Below, one piece after another: positions 1 to 8,617 of a stretch of 44,839 bases of DNA (the stretch's first letter is position 1; the number at the start of each line of letters is the position of its first letter). This stretch comes from Zoopage sp. CT-All (lineage: Eukaryota > Zoopagomycota > Zoopagomycetes > Zoopagales > Zoopagaceae). The stretch lies in NCBI GenBank assembly GCA_004114245.1, contig QZWS01000017.1, positions 1 through 44,839 on the forward strand, in the 5' to 3' direction. Under the pieces are notes generated by a model that saw nothing but the letters and a program-made list of their open reading frames with translations, did not search any database and had not been told where the DNA came from. The position numbers and the translations under genes are program-made.

Positions 1-1
1 G

Positions 2-1141
2 CTTCGTGAAGATGAAAATGATTTTGAAAAGCGGAAGTACAAAGCAAAAGAATCCGAAAAACAATGGGTCAAAATGAGTTTCTTTTCTGACAAAGAATGG
101 TACCGGTACATGCTCGGACATGAAGATACAGAGTCGAAAAGCGAAGACAAAGACAAATCCAGTATCGACGATATCTTCAAGCAGAATGCCGAGGAATTTG
201 AATATGGCCTCGAGATCAACGAGTCGTGGATCGACAACGGTCTCCTAGAATGGGTTTTCAAAGGACTTGGATCCAAGCAATATCCCGTCAAATTTACATA
301 TTCACACGGCGATTTAGTTGCGCTGATGTGCTTTTATATGTACTCGCATCCTACGTTACCAGGTTCTAAAGCCCAGCTAACTTGGGCTGAAATCAGTGAA
401 ATCACGGATGGAATGCTACTTTTCTTAATACGTTTGGGTGCCAAACCTACACTTAAGACGCTAAGCAAGCTTAAAGCGGGGCCGCTCAAGACCGATCCAG
501 TGGCATTTGACTTCAAAGATGGGTTAAAAAGCTGCATTGCACGGCATCCAAGTATTTATACGCTGACAGATAGCTTGATCTTGCTAGCTGACACTAAAAC
601 TCAACCCTTGAATCTTTACATTAACCGCAATGGCATCTTCACGCGTTTTCTATCGAAAGCAGGCATGAACGCTGAGGATTTGTATTGGATGACGCGCAGG
701 GAATCTGAGATGTTCGGCCTCAACAGTACGCCCTTCACAAAAGCGATCGCTGTTATGTGTGGTGACGCACGGGTTGATGATGACCACTACGATTGCTCAA
801 AGTCGATATATTTTCTAAACACCCCAGAAAACGGTGTGCTGGGCTGGGACACGCTGTCATGGGTGCTCCGCAAGATGCTCGAGGAGAAATTTTATTCAGG
901 CATCAGCAAGGTGCTATCATTGCTCGCGGAATACTCACTTCTTCCTGCCCATGCCTCCGCTGAATCTAAAATCTTTAAATCTGCCATGAAGCTGCTCGAG
1001 TCCACTAAATATGACATGGAGTTGAATGCGTCTGGCAAGAAGATATTTGAAAATCTTTTGAGTGGCAAGAGGCCTAAAGAGCCTAAAGCGGCTTTGATTA
1101 GCAGGATAATTGGCATGCTTCCGGGTAAAAAGAAACCTTGA
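2..1141 (+). CDS. Unrecognised protein, 3' part of gene cut by window edge
   Basis: The frame is open from base 2, so the ATG at 74 is probably internal; the codons before it are rich in Lys, Glu and Asp, as in a charged linker. The visible protein is about 380 residues and ends in a basic tail with several lysines. The middle is a mix of hydrophobic helical segments (for example around FYMYSH and LLFLIRLG) and contains several Trp and Tyr. I do not recognise a family, signal peptide or catalytic motif. Codon use is AT-richer than the GC-rich housekeeping genes to the right, like the small secreted genes A and B, so it may belong to an accessory set. No intron is needed in the visible part. 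Function unknown. Confidence 0.6.
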   Translation, partial: LREDENDFEKRKYKAKESEKQWVKMSFFSDKEWYRYMLGHEDTESKSEDKDKSSIDDIFKQNAEEFEYGLEINESWIDNGLLEWVFKGLGSKQYPVKFTYSHGDLVALMCFYMYSHPTLPGSKAQLTWAEISEITDGMLLFLIRLGAKPTLKTLSKLKAGPLKTDPVAFDFKDGLKSCIARHPSIYTLTDSLILLADTKTQPLNLYINRNGIFTRFLSKAGMNAEDLYWMTRRESEMFGLNSTPFTKAIAVMCGDARVDDDHYDCSKSIYFLNTPENGVLGWDTLSWVLRKMLEEKFYSGISKVLSLLAEYSLLPAHASAESKIFKSAMKLLESTKYDMELNASGKKIFENLLSGKRPKEPKAALISRIIGMLPGKKKP

Positions 1142-2106
1142 TGATGAGTATTTCAATGCAGGAGGCAATTGGCAGTAGGTAATATACAATCCACACTACT
1201 ATACAATAGCCTATAGCTCTACATTGTGGGGGGCAAGTATGCATTTAAGGTGATACAATGTGCGTTTAGGTGGTACAATGTGCGTTTCGGTGGTACAACA
1301 ACAACAATAGATGTATTGCAGATATCATGCACCGACAACTTTGTTGCTTCACTTGCACAAACTGTGAGGGTCTCTGCCGATATCACTGCCACCTTGCCGT
1401 TGGTCGGCTGAAACACCTCCTCGCCGTCGTCCATAGGAGGTGAACCGTGCCACCCAGCACTCAACAACACAAACGCGGCATGTTGGTCCACGAGCCGTCC
1501 TAGGAGTCGGAAGAAGTATGAGAAAAGAGGGTCGCTGTGCTGGAATTATGCCTTTCGATACATATAACGGTTACGGCTTGCTCAGTTGAGGTTCTCGCTG
1601 CTGCGCACCGAGTTTGTCTGCATCGTCCGCGCATTGCAAAAGCAATCCAATGGGACGCCGAAGGTCTATCGGGATTCAGAGGTAACGGTGGAGTGGGTAG
1701 GCAACTTGCTGCCACCAAGCAGCCGCCATGTCCACCGCTTGCTGTACCAAGCAGGACACTCCCATCCTTTTGGGCCTCGGCGACGGCAGCGGTGCAGACC
1801 GCAGCCCTCCGCACAACCAGAGCCATTGAACGGCATGCGCCTCATCCATGCCATATCTGCGAAAAAACGAACGCCACGTCCTCGAGCGCCCTGGCTCTAC
1901 GACCCTGTCGTAGACGTGCGACGGATGGATGCAACGCGCGAATAATGCGCAAGATTTATGGTCATGGGCGGCGAGGTTAGCATGCCGCCTTCCAAGCACC
2001 CGGCGGAGTGGTGGCGGGGGCGGTCGCGTCGTTCGTCAACGGAGGTGATACATACTCGACACGCATCGCTGAAGGTGGACCCTATAGGCCCCTCGCCGCC
2101 GCCGCC
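1142..2106. other. Intergenic stretch without a convincing gene
   Basis: Between the left-edge gene and the transglycosylase. Several frames are open on both strands, but they overlap, lack a family signature and are GC-driven. The only ordered structure I see is the short tandem repeat at 1241-1300. The last part (about 1960-2106) should hold the promoter and 5' UTR of the downstream gene. Confidence 0.5.
1241..1300. repeat. Three-copy tandem repeat, about 20 bp unit
   Basis: Three consecutive, imperfect copies of a unit of the form GCGTTTNGGTGGTACAAYGT (copies near 1241, 1262 and 1282) run into a short ACA-rich stretch. Copies differ by a few bases. It lies in the intergenic region; no function is evident. 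Confidence 0.7.
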
Positions 2107-3423
2107 ATGTCCGCCACCACCGCCGCCGCCTCCACGACGCGCCACTCGGCGCTGCATTTCGACATACTTGCGCGCTGCGCCACCACCAAGGCCCGTGCCG
2201 CGCACCTGCGGCTGCCGCACCACACTGCGCACACGCCCATGTTCATGCCCGTCGGCACCCAGGGCACCATGAAGGGGCTCACCGCGCGCCAGCTCGTCGC
2301 CATCGACGCCCACGTCATCCTCGCCAACACCTACCACATGGGGCTGAAGCCGGGCCAGGCGCTGCTGGACGACGTTGGCGGGCTGCACGCGTTTATGCGC
2401 TGGGACCGCGGCATGCTGACCGACTCGGGCGGCTTCCAAATGGTGTCGCTCATGGATCTGTCCGAGGTGACCGAGAACGGCGTCCGATTCACCTCGCACC
2501 ACGACGGCTCCGCGATGCTGCTGACGCCGGAGAAATCCATCGCGCTGCAGAACTCGATTGGCGCCGATATCATGATGCAGCTGGACGACGTGGTGTCGCC
2601 GTTCTCCGACCGTGCGCGGCTCGAGGAGGCCATGCACCGGTCCGTTCGGTGGCTGGATCGATGCATCGCCGCCAACAGGAATCCGGCCACGCAGAACTTG
2701 TTCCCCATCATCCAGGGCGGACTGCACACGGATCTCCGCACCACATGCATCGTCGAGATGGTGCAGCGCAACGCGCCTGGATACGCGATCGGCGGGCTGA
2801 GCGGCGGCGAGGACAAGGACCAGTTCTGGCGCATCATCTCCTACTGCACCGACCGTCTGCCGCGCGACCGCCCCATCTACGCCATGGGGATTGGCCATGC
2901 CGTGGACCTGGTCGTGTGCGTGGCCCTCGGCGTAGACATGTTTGACTGTGTCTATCCAACACGCACGGCTCGCTTTGGCCGTGCATTGACAAAGCATGGG
3001 TCGCTGCCGCTGCGCAACGCGCCCTACGCAGCTGACGATGGCCCCATAGAGGACGACTGCGACTGCATGACGTGTGCTGGAGATGCAGTGTCTGGCGCGG
3101 GAATGGTGCCGAGGTCGCAGCTGCATCGCATGTTTGGTGTCAAGGACACGGTGGCGTGCCATCTGGTGTCGCTGCATAATCTCCGGTATCAGATGCGGCT
3201 GATGCGCGGCGCCAGGGACGCTATCATTGCTGGCGCGTTCCCGCCGTTTGTGTGTAAGTTTATGAAGGACCTGTATGGCGAGGCGCGGGTTAATGGGCCC
3301 GCAATAGATGCTGGCCAGGGTGGGGAGACGAAGGAGGTGATGGACGACCGGGGGTATCCCCAGTGGGCGGTAAACGCGTTCAGCAGCGTTGGGATCGCAT
3401 TGGGTGGGGAGCAAATAAAATGA
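2107..3423 (+). CDS. QTRT1: Queuine tRNA-ribosyltransferase catalytic subunit
   Basis: Exchanges guanine 34 of GUN-anticodon tRNAs for queuine; in eukaryotes it works as a heterodimer with QTRT2. The 438-residue protein is collinear with the eukaryotic family. It has the substrate-pocket motif TDSGGFQ (Asp106), QLDDVV, the IIQGG and AIGGLSGGE loops, the nucleophile segment MFDCVYPTRTARFG (Asp280) and the zinc site Cys318, Cys320, Cys323 and His357. I chose the ATG at 2107 because it has a good GCCGCC context and gives the usual short N-terminus; the longer open frame upstream begins only with GTG. No introns. The stop lies 31 bp from the stop of the convergent E2 gene, so 3' UTRs probably overlap. 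Fungi do not make queuine and would need to salvage it (known of the family). Confidence 0.95.
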   Translation: MSATTAAASTTRHSALHFDILARCATTKARAAHLRLPHHTAHTPMFMPVGTQGTMKGLTARQLVAIDAHVILANTYHMGLKPGQALLDDVGGLHAFMRWDRGMLTDSGGFQMVSLMDLSEVTENGVRFTSHHDGSAMLLTPEKSIALQNSIGADIMMQLDDVVSPFSDRARLEEAMHRSVRWLDRCIAANRNPATQNLFPIIQGGLHTDLRTTCIVEMVQRNAPGYAIGGLSGGEDKDQFWRIISYCTDRLPRDRPIYAMGIGHAVDLVVCVALGVDMFDCVYPTRTARFGRALTKHGSLPLRNAPYAADDGPIEDDCDCMTCAGDAVSGAGMVPRSQLHRMFGVKDTVACHLVSLHNLRYQMRLMRGARDAIIAGAFPPFVCKFMKDLYGEARVNGPAIDAGQGGETKEVMDDRGYPQWAVNAFSSVGIALGGEQIK

Positions 3424-3454
3424 ATACATTGAAAGGGCGACACGACCAAGCAGG

Positions 3455-4435
3455 CTAGGAGAGGCGTCTTGCGATAAGGGCGACGAGGATGAGAGCGAGC
3501 GCTGCAAGGACAACGTCGAAGAGCCATCGCTGCCAGTTGCTGCCGGCTTGTGTCCGAGCCGGCCGTGCGCTAGGGGTGTCTCTGCGAGTTGCATGTGATG
3601 GTGCAATGTCGTGGGTCGCAACGCGCTGTCGGAGGTGACTGGGGGGCGGCGTGTGCGCAGCCGGGTTCAGCGCTGCTGCAGAGCCCATTGCGCTCGCAGC
3701 CGCAGCTTGTGCTACGCCGGCGGCGGACGACGAGACTGCATCCATGACATGGCCAGCCAGGGGTATTGGCGCGGAGATGACGGCGGCGGATTGCTGAGCC
3801 GCATGGGCCGACTCGACGACACCATCCGCAGCAGGGGATGCTGAGGCAGCCGCCTCCTTGACGTCGTATCGCAGTTGGAACAAGGAGAGGTCTTCGGTCT
3901 CCTGCGCAGCCAGGGCCGGGCCGGTCTCGGGCTCGTCCCCGGACAGCAGATCGTCCATGGTGGCCTCACACACGGCACAACGCCATTCGCCGGACGCCTT
4001 TGCCAGGCGCCTGCGCTCTGCATCGGACCAGTCGATTGCGCCAATGGCGCCCTCGCCTCTTGTTGGGAGAAAGGAGATGACGGCCAGCAGCGCGGTGCGC
4101 ACGCCCCACGCCGGCTGCCAGAACTCTGGGTGGTAGCCGGTGATGGAGAGACAGATCTTTGTGTTCAGCTCGAAGCGGCCGTTGGGCGTCAGCATGATGA
4201 TGTTCGGAGGCTTGAAGGGATAGTCGGTGGGAAGGAGCAGCCGCCCGTGGTACTTTCCGCCCTCGAACGCGGTGGCCGAGGGCCCGCGGATGGTGAAATG
4301 CAGGTCAAAGATGTCGTCGGCGGCCGGCGCAACGTGCAGATGCGCGGCGGGGGCCGCGCGCAGCTCGCGCAGCTCCTGCATGATCCTGCGCACGGCGGGG
4401 CTCTTTGAGCTGTAGGTTGGGGCGGCGGAGGACAT
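3455..4435 (-). CDS. Tail-anchored ubiquitin-conjugating enzyme E2 J (Ubc6/UBE2J family)
   Basis: E2 of ER-associated degradation: it carries ubiquitin on a cysteine on the cytosolic face of the ER for Doa10/Hrd1-type ligases. The UBC fold occupies about residues 10-165. It starts with the family signature KSPAVRRIMQEL and carries the active site Cys95 in LNTKICLSITGYHPEFWQ, followed by the GEGAIG block typical of UBE2J. A long low-complexity Ala/Ser-rich linker (about 190-300) leads to one C-terminal membrane segment (304-322) ending in RRLS, as expected for a tail-anchored protein. Length (326 aa) is near that of UBE2J1. Single exon. It is convergent with the transglycosylase. The family assignment is strong; UBE2J1 versus UBE2J2 type is less certain. 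Confidence 0.93.
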   Translation of the reverse strand: MSSAAPTYSSKSPAVRRIMQELRELRAAPAAHLHVAPAADDIFDLHFTIRGPSATAFEGGKYHGRLLLPTDYPFKPPNIIMLTPNGRFELNTKICLSITGYHPEFWQPAWGVRTALLAVISFLPTRGEGAIGAIDWSDAERRRLAKASGEWRCAVCEATMDDLLSGDEPETGPALAAQETEDLSLFQLRYDVKEAAASASPAADGVVESAHAAQQSAAVISAPIPLAGHVMDAVSSSAAGVAQAAAASAMGSAAALNPAAHTPPPSHLRQRVATHDIAPSHATRRDTPSARPARTQAGSNWQRWLFDVVLAALALILVALIARRLS

Positions 4436-4894
4436 GTTGCGGACAAGATGATGAAGCGGACGGGTGGGCGGACGGGTGGACGGGCGGGCGGACAGGCGAA
4501 TGGCGGGATGTGCCTAGTCGATGGAGTAGCAGCCAGACGCGGTGCATTGCCACCAGCGACAAGGCGTTCCCACCGGACCCACACGCATGCCGGCAACTCT
4601 GTGGCGCCAGCACCCGCTTGTATAATCCAATCCCAAGAAGTGGATATGGCCGTGGTGATGACTGTGACTGTGACTGCGGTGACTGCGGTGCCTGCGTGGC
4701 TGCGTGCCTGTTTTGCTCTGCATCAGATCCCACTTACTAATGGGCTGCCAGAGCATTGAAGCGGCTCAATATGTCCCATTGAGTTATCAATTCGCGCCAA
4801 AAGGTCCCCTTGATTGATCCCATGTGGCTGCCATGTGGCCATTGCAACCAACAGAGCCATTTCCTGCCGTCACTTTTTCTCCTCCCGTCAGCCG
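4436..4894. other. Intergenic region with G-rich GGAC/GGGC repeat
   Basis: Divergent promoter region between the E2 gene and secreted gene A. Bases about 4453-4503 are an irregular array of GGACGGG/GGGCGGG words, possibly a promoter element of the E2 gene. Nothing else recognisable. Confidence 0.4.
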
Positions 4895-4951
4895 CACATC
4901 CACCGCACACTCCACCGCACTCCACCGCCTCAATAACAAATCGCCAGAAAC
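4895..4951 (+). promoter_or_regulatory. Conserved leader of secreted family, copy A
   Basis: The bases just before the start codon share a block with the same position of secreted genes B and C. A GCACATCCACC-like word is followed by CTCAATAACAAATCGCC and a few bases before ATG. Position suggests a core promoter or 5' UTR kept in common. Shown by direct comparison; function inferred. Confidence 0.6.
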
Positions 4952-5485
4952 ATGCTCTTCCGCTGTCCATCCATCATGCTTGTCGTCCTCGCCGCCATCT
5001 GCATCTCGGCCTCAGTCCATGCCAGTGGCTTCTATCTGAAAAAGCCTGAAGTTGACGCTCAAGAAAGTGAAAATATGAGAGTTCTTTTAGATGAGACGTA
5101 TTGTGAACTGCTTGACGAGCAGACATCTAAGAAGCATATCGTGGGGCTTGCTACCACTGCTCAACGGGAACAGATGAAAGCTAAAGCAGAAAAGGATGTC
5201 AACGAGTTTGTTCGAAAACTTTCCCCGCAAGCCTACCGTCGTCTTATTAAGAAATGCAAGGAACTAAGCGCACAGCGGAGCGAATTAAATGGAGACAGAT
5301 ACAAGCGTGCACATCCTATTGCATTGAAACAACTTGACCGATTCAACCTTCCAGAAAAAGACAAGGAACTGGTTGCCCATAAGCAGGCTCTTGTTTGGTC
5401 CAATAAGTATTTGACTTCTGAAGAAAGAGCCAGCCTGCAGAACGAGATTAAGGCTTTGAAGGGGGACAAGAATGAAATTCCATAG
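4952..5485 (+). CDS. Small secreted protein, family member A
   Basis: 177 residues. The N-terminus is a clear signal peptide: a hydrophobic core around IMLVVLAAICIS and an Ala-X-Ala type end near residue 24 (VHA before SGF). The mature part is highly charged, Lys/Glu-rich, probably alpha-helical, with two cysteines. It is paralogous to gene B (10789-11319, minus): both have the signal core, an EL(L/F)DE motif and the segment KDKE..A....L.WSN.Y followed by ER. The start is fixed by the signal peptide and by the leader conserved in all three members. AATAAA lies at 5487 just after the stop. AT-richer than its neighbours. Function unknown; secretion and a role outside the cell are inference. Confidence 0.75.
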   Translation: MLFRCPSIMLVVLAAICISASVHASGFYLKKPEVDAQESENMRVLLDETYCELLDEQTSKKHIVGLATTAQREQMKAKAEKDVNEFVRKLSPQAYRRLIKKCKELSAQRSELNGDRYKRAHPIALKQLDRFNLPEKDKELVAHKQALVWSNKYLTSEERASLQNEIKALKGDKNEIP

Positions 5486-5530
5486 GAATAAAGCAGGTGT
5501 GGAAGGACGATTGGTCAGTACGAGTTTGGA

Positions 5531-5552
5531 CAGATCGGAGATCGCCGATCTG
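5531..5552. repeat. Perfect 8-bp inverted repeat (stem-loop)
   Basis: CAGATCGG and CCGATCTG flank a 6-base loop AGATCG, between gene A and ALG11. It could form a hairpin in the 3' UTR of gene A, or be a dimeric protein site. No family recognised. Confidence 0.5.
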
Positions 5553-5777
5553 ATCAGCTAAACCGATCCAATTAATCAATTATGTGTAATCACCTGGAGG
5601 GTTAAAAGGGCGTCCACTGCCGCCACTTCCACTTGAATACAGAGATGTTGAAACAGCGACAAACAACTACATTGCTGTTCCTAAGACACAGGGATACTTT
5701 CTGCAATAGACTGCCATCTTGCCATCAAACGTAGATGCATTGCAGTCATTGCAGTACTCGATTCGCTGCTCCCCTAT

Positions 5778-7328
5778 ATGCCTCGACAGCATCTTCCGTT
5801 CACACCCACCGGGTCCCGTGACCACTCGACCCTCCTCATGCTCGTGCTGGCCCAGCTGGCCCTCTACAGCCTGGTTGGCCTCGCCGCCCTGCTCCTGGCT
5901 CTGCGTCTTGCACGCGTCGCCATTGCGTCCGGCTCGCTGCGCCGTCGCATCGCGCTGCTCTCGCGCACCGCCCTTGCCGGCGCACCATCCCTCTCCCGCT
6001 GCGTCATCGTCGCATTCTTCCATCCGCATGCCGACGCCGGCGGTGGCGGAGAGCGCGTGCTGTGGACCGCGGTTCGAGCAACCCTCGACGCGTGCCCGCA
6101 TGCCGTCTGCGTCATATATTCTGGGGAGGCGGCCGAGAGCAAGGAGGCCAAGGCGGCGCGCGTCGCCACCCAGTTTGGCATCGCCATCGACACCGGCCGG
6201 CTCGAGTTTGTGTATCTTGCGCGTCGGAAATGGGTCGAGGCGGCACGCTATCCGCGCTTCACGCTCCTCGGGCAATCGCTTGGATCGATGCTGCTGGCCT
6301 GGGAAGCGCTGGCGCAGCTGACGCCGGATGTGTTTGTGGATACCACCGGGTATGCGTTTGCATACCCGCTTGCCAAGTTCCTTGCCCATGCGCGCGTCGT
6401 CGCATACGTGCACTACCCGTTGATATCGACGGACATGCTCGACAGGGTTCGTGATCGTGTCGCCGCCCACAACAACCGCGCAGCTGTCAGCTCGAGCAGC
6501 GTGCTGTCCAGCATAAAATGGCTGTATTACAGAGCAGTTGCATTCATGTATGGTATCGCAGGGCGGTGTGCAGATCTGGCGCTGGTCAACTCATCGTGGA
6601 CTCGCGGCCATATCCAGCGGCTCTGGGGCGCGGCCGCCACCGCAGACTCGAACATTGCGCTGGTGTATCCTCCATGCGATTTGGCGCCGCTGCTCACCCG
6701 CTCACCCGCCGTTCTGGAATCCGACCGCCGACCGGCTATTCTCAGTGTCGCGCAATTCCGGCCCGAGAAGGACCATCCGCTGATGATCCGTGCATTCGCG
6801 CAATTCCTGGCGGCGAATTCTGCCCTGGAGGACGACACAGAGCACGGCCCGCGTCTCGTTCTAGTGGGCGGCTGTCGCAACACGCAGGACCAGGCACGCG
6901 TCGACGCACTACGCAGACTTGCCAAAGAACTGGCCGTGGACGATCGCGTCGAGTTTGTTGTCAATGCTCCCGTCGCAGCCCTCCGCGAACACCTGCTGCA
7001 CTCCACTATTGCGCTGCACGCCATGTGGAACGAGCATTTCGGCATCAGCGTGGCGGAATACCTGGCCGCAGGACTGATAACCATTGCGCACAATTCGGCC
7101 GGACCCAAGATGGACATTGTCCGCGACGGCAGCGGCTTTCTCGCCAGCACCGAGGAAGAGTATGCCGAGTGCATGACGCGTGCGTGGCGGGTGGCGACAG
7201 GCGACGAGGAAGAAGTGGCGCGGTGGCGGGAGCGTGCGCGGCGGTCGGTGGCGGGCCGGTTTGCGGAAGCGCAGTTCATTGAGCGCTGGCAGCAGCTTGT
7301 CGTGCCCATCATCCAGAAACTGCCTTGA
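5778..7328 (+). CDS. ALG11: GDP-Man:Man3GlcNAc2-PP-dolichol alpha-1,2-mannosyltransferase
   Basis: Adds the fourth and fifth mannoses to the lipid-linked oligosaccharide on the cytosolic face of the ER in N-glycosylation. The 516-residue protein has an N-terminal membrane anchor (about 20-45). The ALG11 signatures follow: AFFHPHADAGGGGERVLW, FTLLGQSLGS, YVHYPLISTDML, LVNSSWT, VYPPCD and QFRPEKDHPL. The GT4 E-x7-E pair is in MWNEHFGISVAEYLAAG (Glu419 and Glu427). No introns. The ATG at 5778 gives a short pre-anchor tail; the Met at 5838 is an alternative. The downstream STYX-like gene starts only 50 bp after the stop. Identification is very secure. Confidence 0.96.
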   Translation: MPRQHLPFTPTGSRDHSTLLMLVLAQLALYSLVGLAALLLALRLARVAIASGSLRRRIALLSRTALAGAPSLSRCVIVAFFHPHADAGGGGERVLWTAVRATLDACPHAVCVIYSGEAAESKEAKAARVATQFGIAIDTGRLEFVYLARRKWVEAARYPRFTLLGQSLGSMLLAWEALAQLTPDVFVDTTGYAFAYPLAKFLAHARVVAYVHYPLISTDMLDRVRDRVAAHNNRAAVSSSSVLSSIKWLYYRAVAFMYGIAGRCADLALVNSSWTRGHIQRLWGAAATADSNIALVYPPCDLAPLLTRSPAVLESDRRPAILSVAQFRPEKDHPLMIRAFAQFLAANSALEDDTEHGPRLVLVGGCRNTQDQARVDALRRLAKELAVDDRVEFVVNAPVAALREHLLHSTIALHAMWNEHFGISVAEYLAAGLITIAHNSAGPKMDIVRDGSGFLASTEEEYAECMTRAWRVATGDEEEVARWRERARRSVAGRFAEAQFIERWQQLVVPIIQKLP

Positions 7329-7378
7329 GCCCAACAACGGCCGCTGCTGCCCGCGCCGTGCCGCGTCACTCTCCCACC

Positions 7379-8184
7379 ATGCTGCTAAACGGCAACGCTG
7401 GACGCGCCGAGTCTGGCGTGCGCACCGTCTTCCCCGGCTGGATGACCAGCGTGCGTCGCCCTCTCCGCGCCACGCTCGTGCTGACCGTGTGCTGTTGTAG
7501 AGCGTCGACCCTGCTCAGGAATGGACGCACAACTCGCGCTACATTTCGCAGCAGATCCTGCCGCGCGTCTACCTGGGCCCGCTCAAGCTCGCGCTGCACG
7601 ACCGTGAGCATGTCATCATCCGGCAACGCGTCACCCACCTCGTGTATGTCCGCGATCCCACCATGCACGACTTTTTCCCCGTGTCCAAGCTCATGCCTGA
7701 ATTTCTGCAGCCGGGTAGGCTGTTGGCGATGGATTTGCGGGAGTGTGAGGGCACGGGCGAGACGTGCGCGCCCAAATTTAATCTAGCCGCCGACTGGATA
7801 CGCCACACGCTCGCCGAGTCCGAGTCGTACCGGGTGCTGGTCTGCTGCATTAGCGGCGTCAGCGCTGGGCCGTGTGTCGCGACGGCAGCGGTCATGGCGC
7901 TGACCGGCCTCAGCGCGTCGCTGGCCATCCGGTGGGTGTTGTCCCGCCGCCTATGCGTGTGCATGTCTGAGCGCTTGCACCTGCAGCTGCGCGAGTACGA
8001 GCCGATTGCTGCGGCGAGGGCAGCGATGCCTGTCGTGTCCGAGACGCAGCGCGGGATGCAGATTGCCCAGCGACGCGCCAGAGAGGATGGCGACGACGGT
8101 GTCTCGGGGCCGCAGGTCTCAGCCAGCGCAGGTGGCATCCGCCGAAAGCACAGTAGAACGGATGATGAGGACAAGGATACGTAG
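7379..8184 (+). CDS. STYX: STYX-like catalytically altered dual-specificity phosphatase
   Basis: Two exons, 7379-7450 and 7501-8184, with a 50-nt intron (GTGCGT...TGTAG), phase 0; 251 residues. It resembles the pseudophosphatase STYX: an EWT motif, then QQILPRVYLGPLK (ILP..(F/Y)LGP in STYX), a phosphatase-like fold to about residue 205 and the end motif LQLREYE. In an active enzyme the P-loop reads HC-x5-R. Here it reads CCISGVSA (139-146): Cys140 is present, but the preceding His is Cys and the catalytic Arg is Ala. Human STYX instead replaces the Cys by Gly. It is therefore probably a non-catalytic phosphoprotein-binding protein. The C-terminus is a charged tail. Orthology to STYX is likely; the binding role is inferred from the family. 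Confidence 0.8.
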
Positions 8185-8617
8185 ACTGTATTTCAAAGGG
8201 CAACTGTCTTTGGCTTTGGAGCAGCGAAGTGAATGGCTCAGATACTGCGTACTGTGCATCACGTATGATCAGAGCTTGACTCTATGTACGTTTATCATCA
8301 TGGCCGTGCTTGTCGAGCAAGGATTTTGCTTTGACAAATGAGGCGGCGCGAGACAAGGTCTCAGCGCCAGCAGTACAGGATCACAGAGCGTGCGTGCGCG
8401 CGGCAAGCAACGCCGGTGCTGTGGATGAGGCGAAGCCGAGCGCCAGGGCCGAACATGGCGAGGGCGCTGTGGCTCGAGGGATGGGCAAAAAAGCAGACTG
8501 TTAGCGGAACCCCTGGTCGCATTTCCCACGGGGTCTTTCTCGCTTGACGGTGAATCAGTAGTGCCAGCAATAGCTTTTGTATAGTCAACCAGGTCGGCAT
8601 TTCATAGCATCACTGCT
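8185..8617. other. Convergent intergenic region, no gene seen
   Basis: Lies between the 3' ends of the STYX-like gene and the ZUP1-like gene. Short frames on both strands lack family similarity or a plausible start context. It presumably holds two 3' UTRs. Confidence 0.5.

Noticed and set aside
1219-1999. Several overlapping frames upstream of the transglycosylase
   Set aside because: They conflict with each other, have no family signature, and none has a convincing start.
1897-3621. 574-codon minus-strand open frame
   Set aside because: Lies antisense to the queuine tRNA-ribosyltransferase, is His/Arg/Gly-rich as expected for the mirror of GC-rich codons, and has no domain.
8269-8529. Small frames between STYX and the ZUP1-like gene
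   Set aside because: Low-complexity, both strands equally open, in a region expected to be two 3' UTRs.
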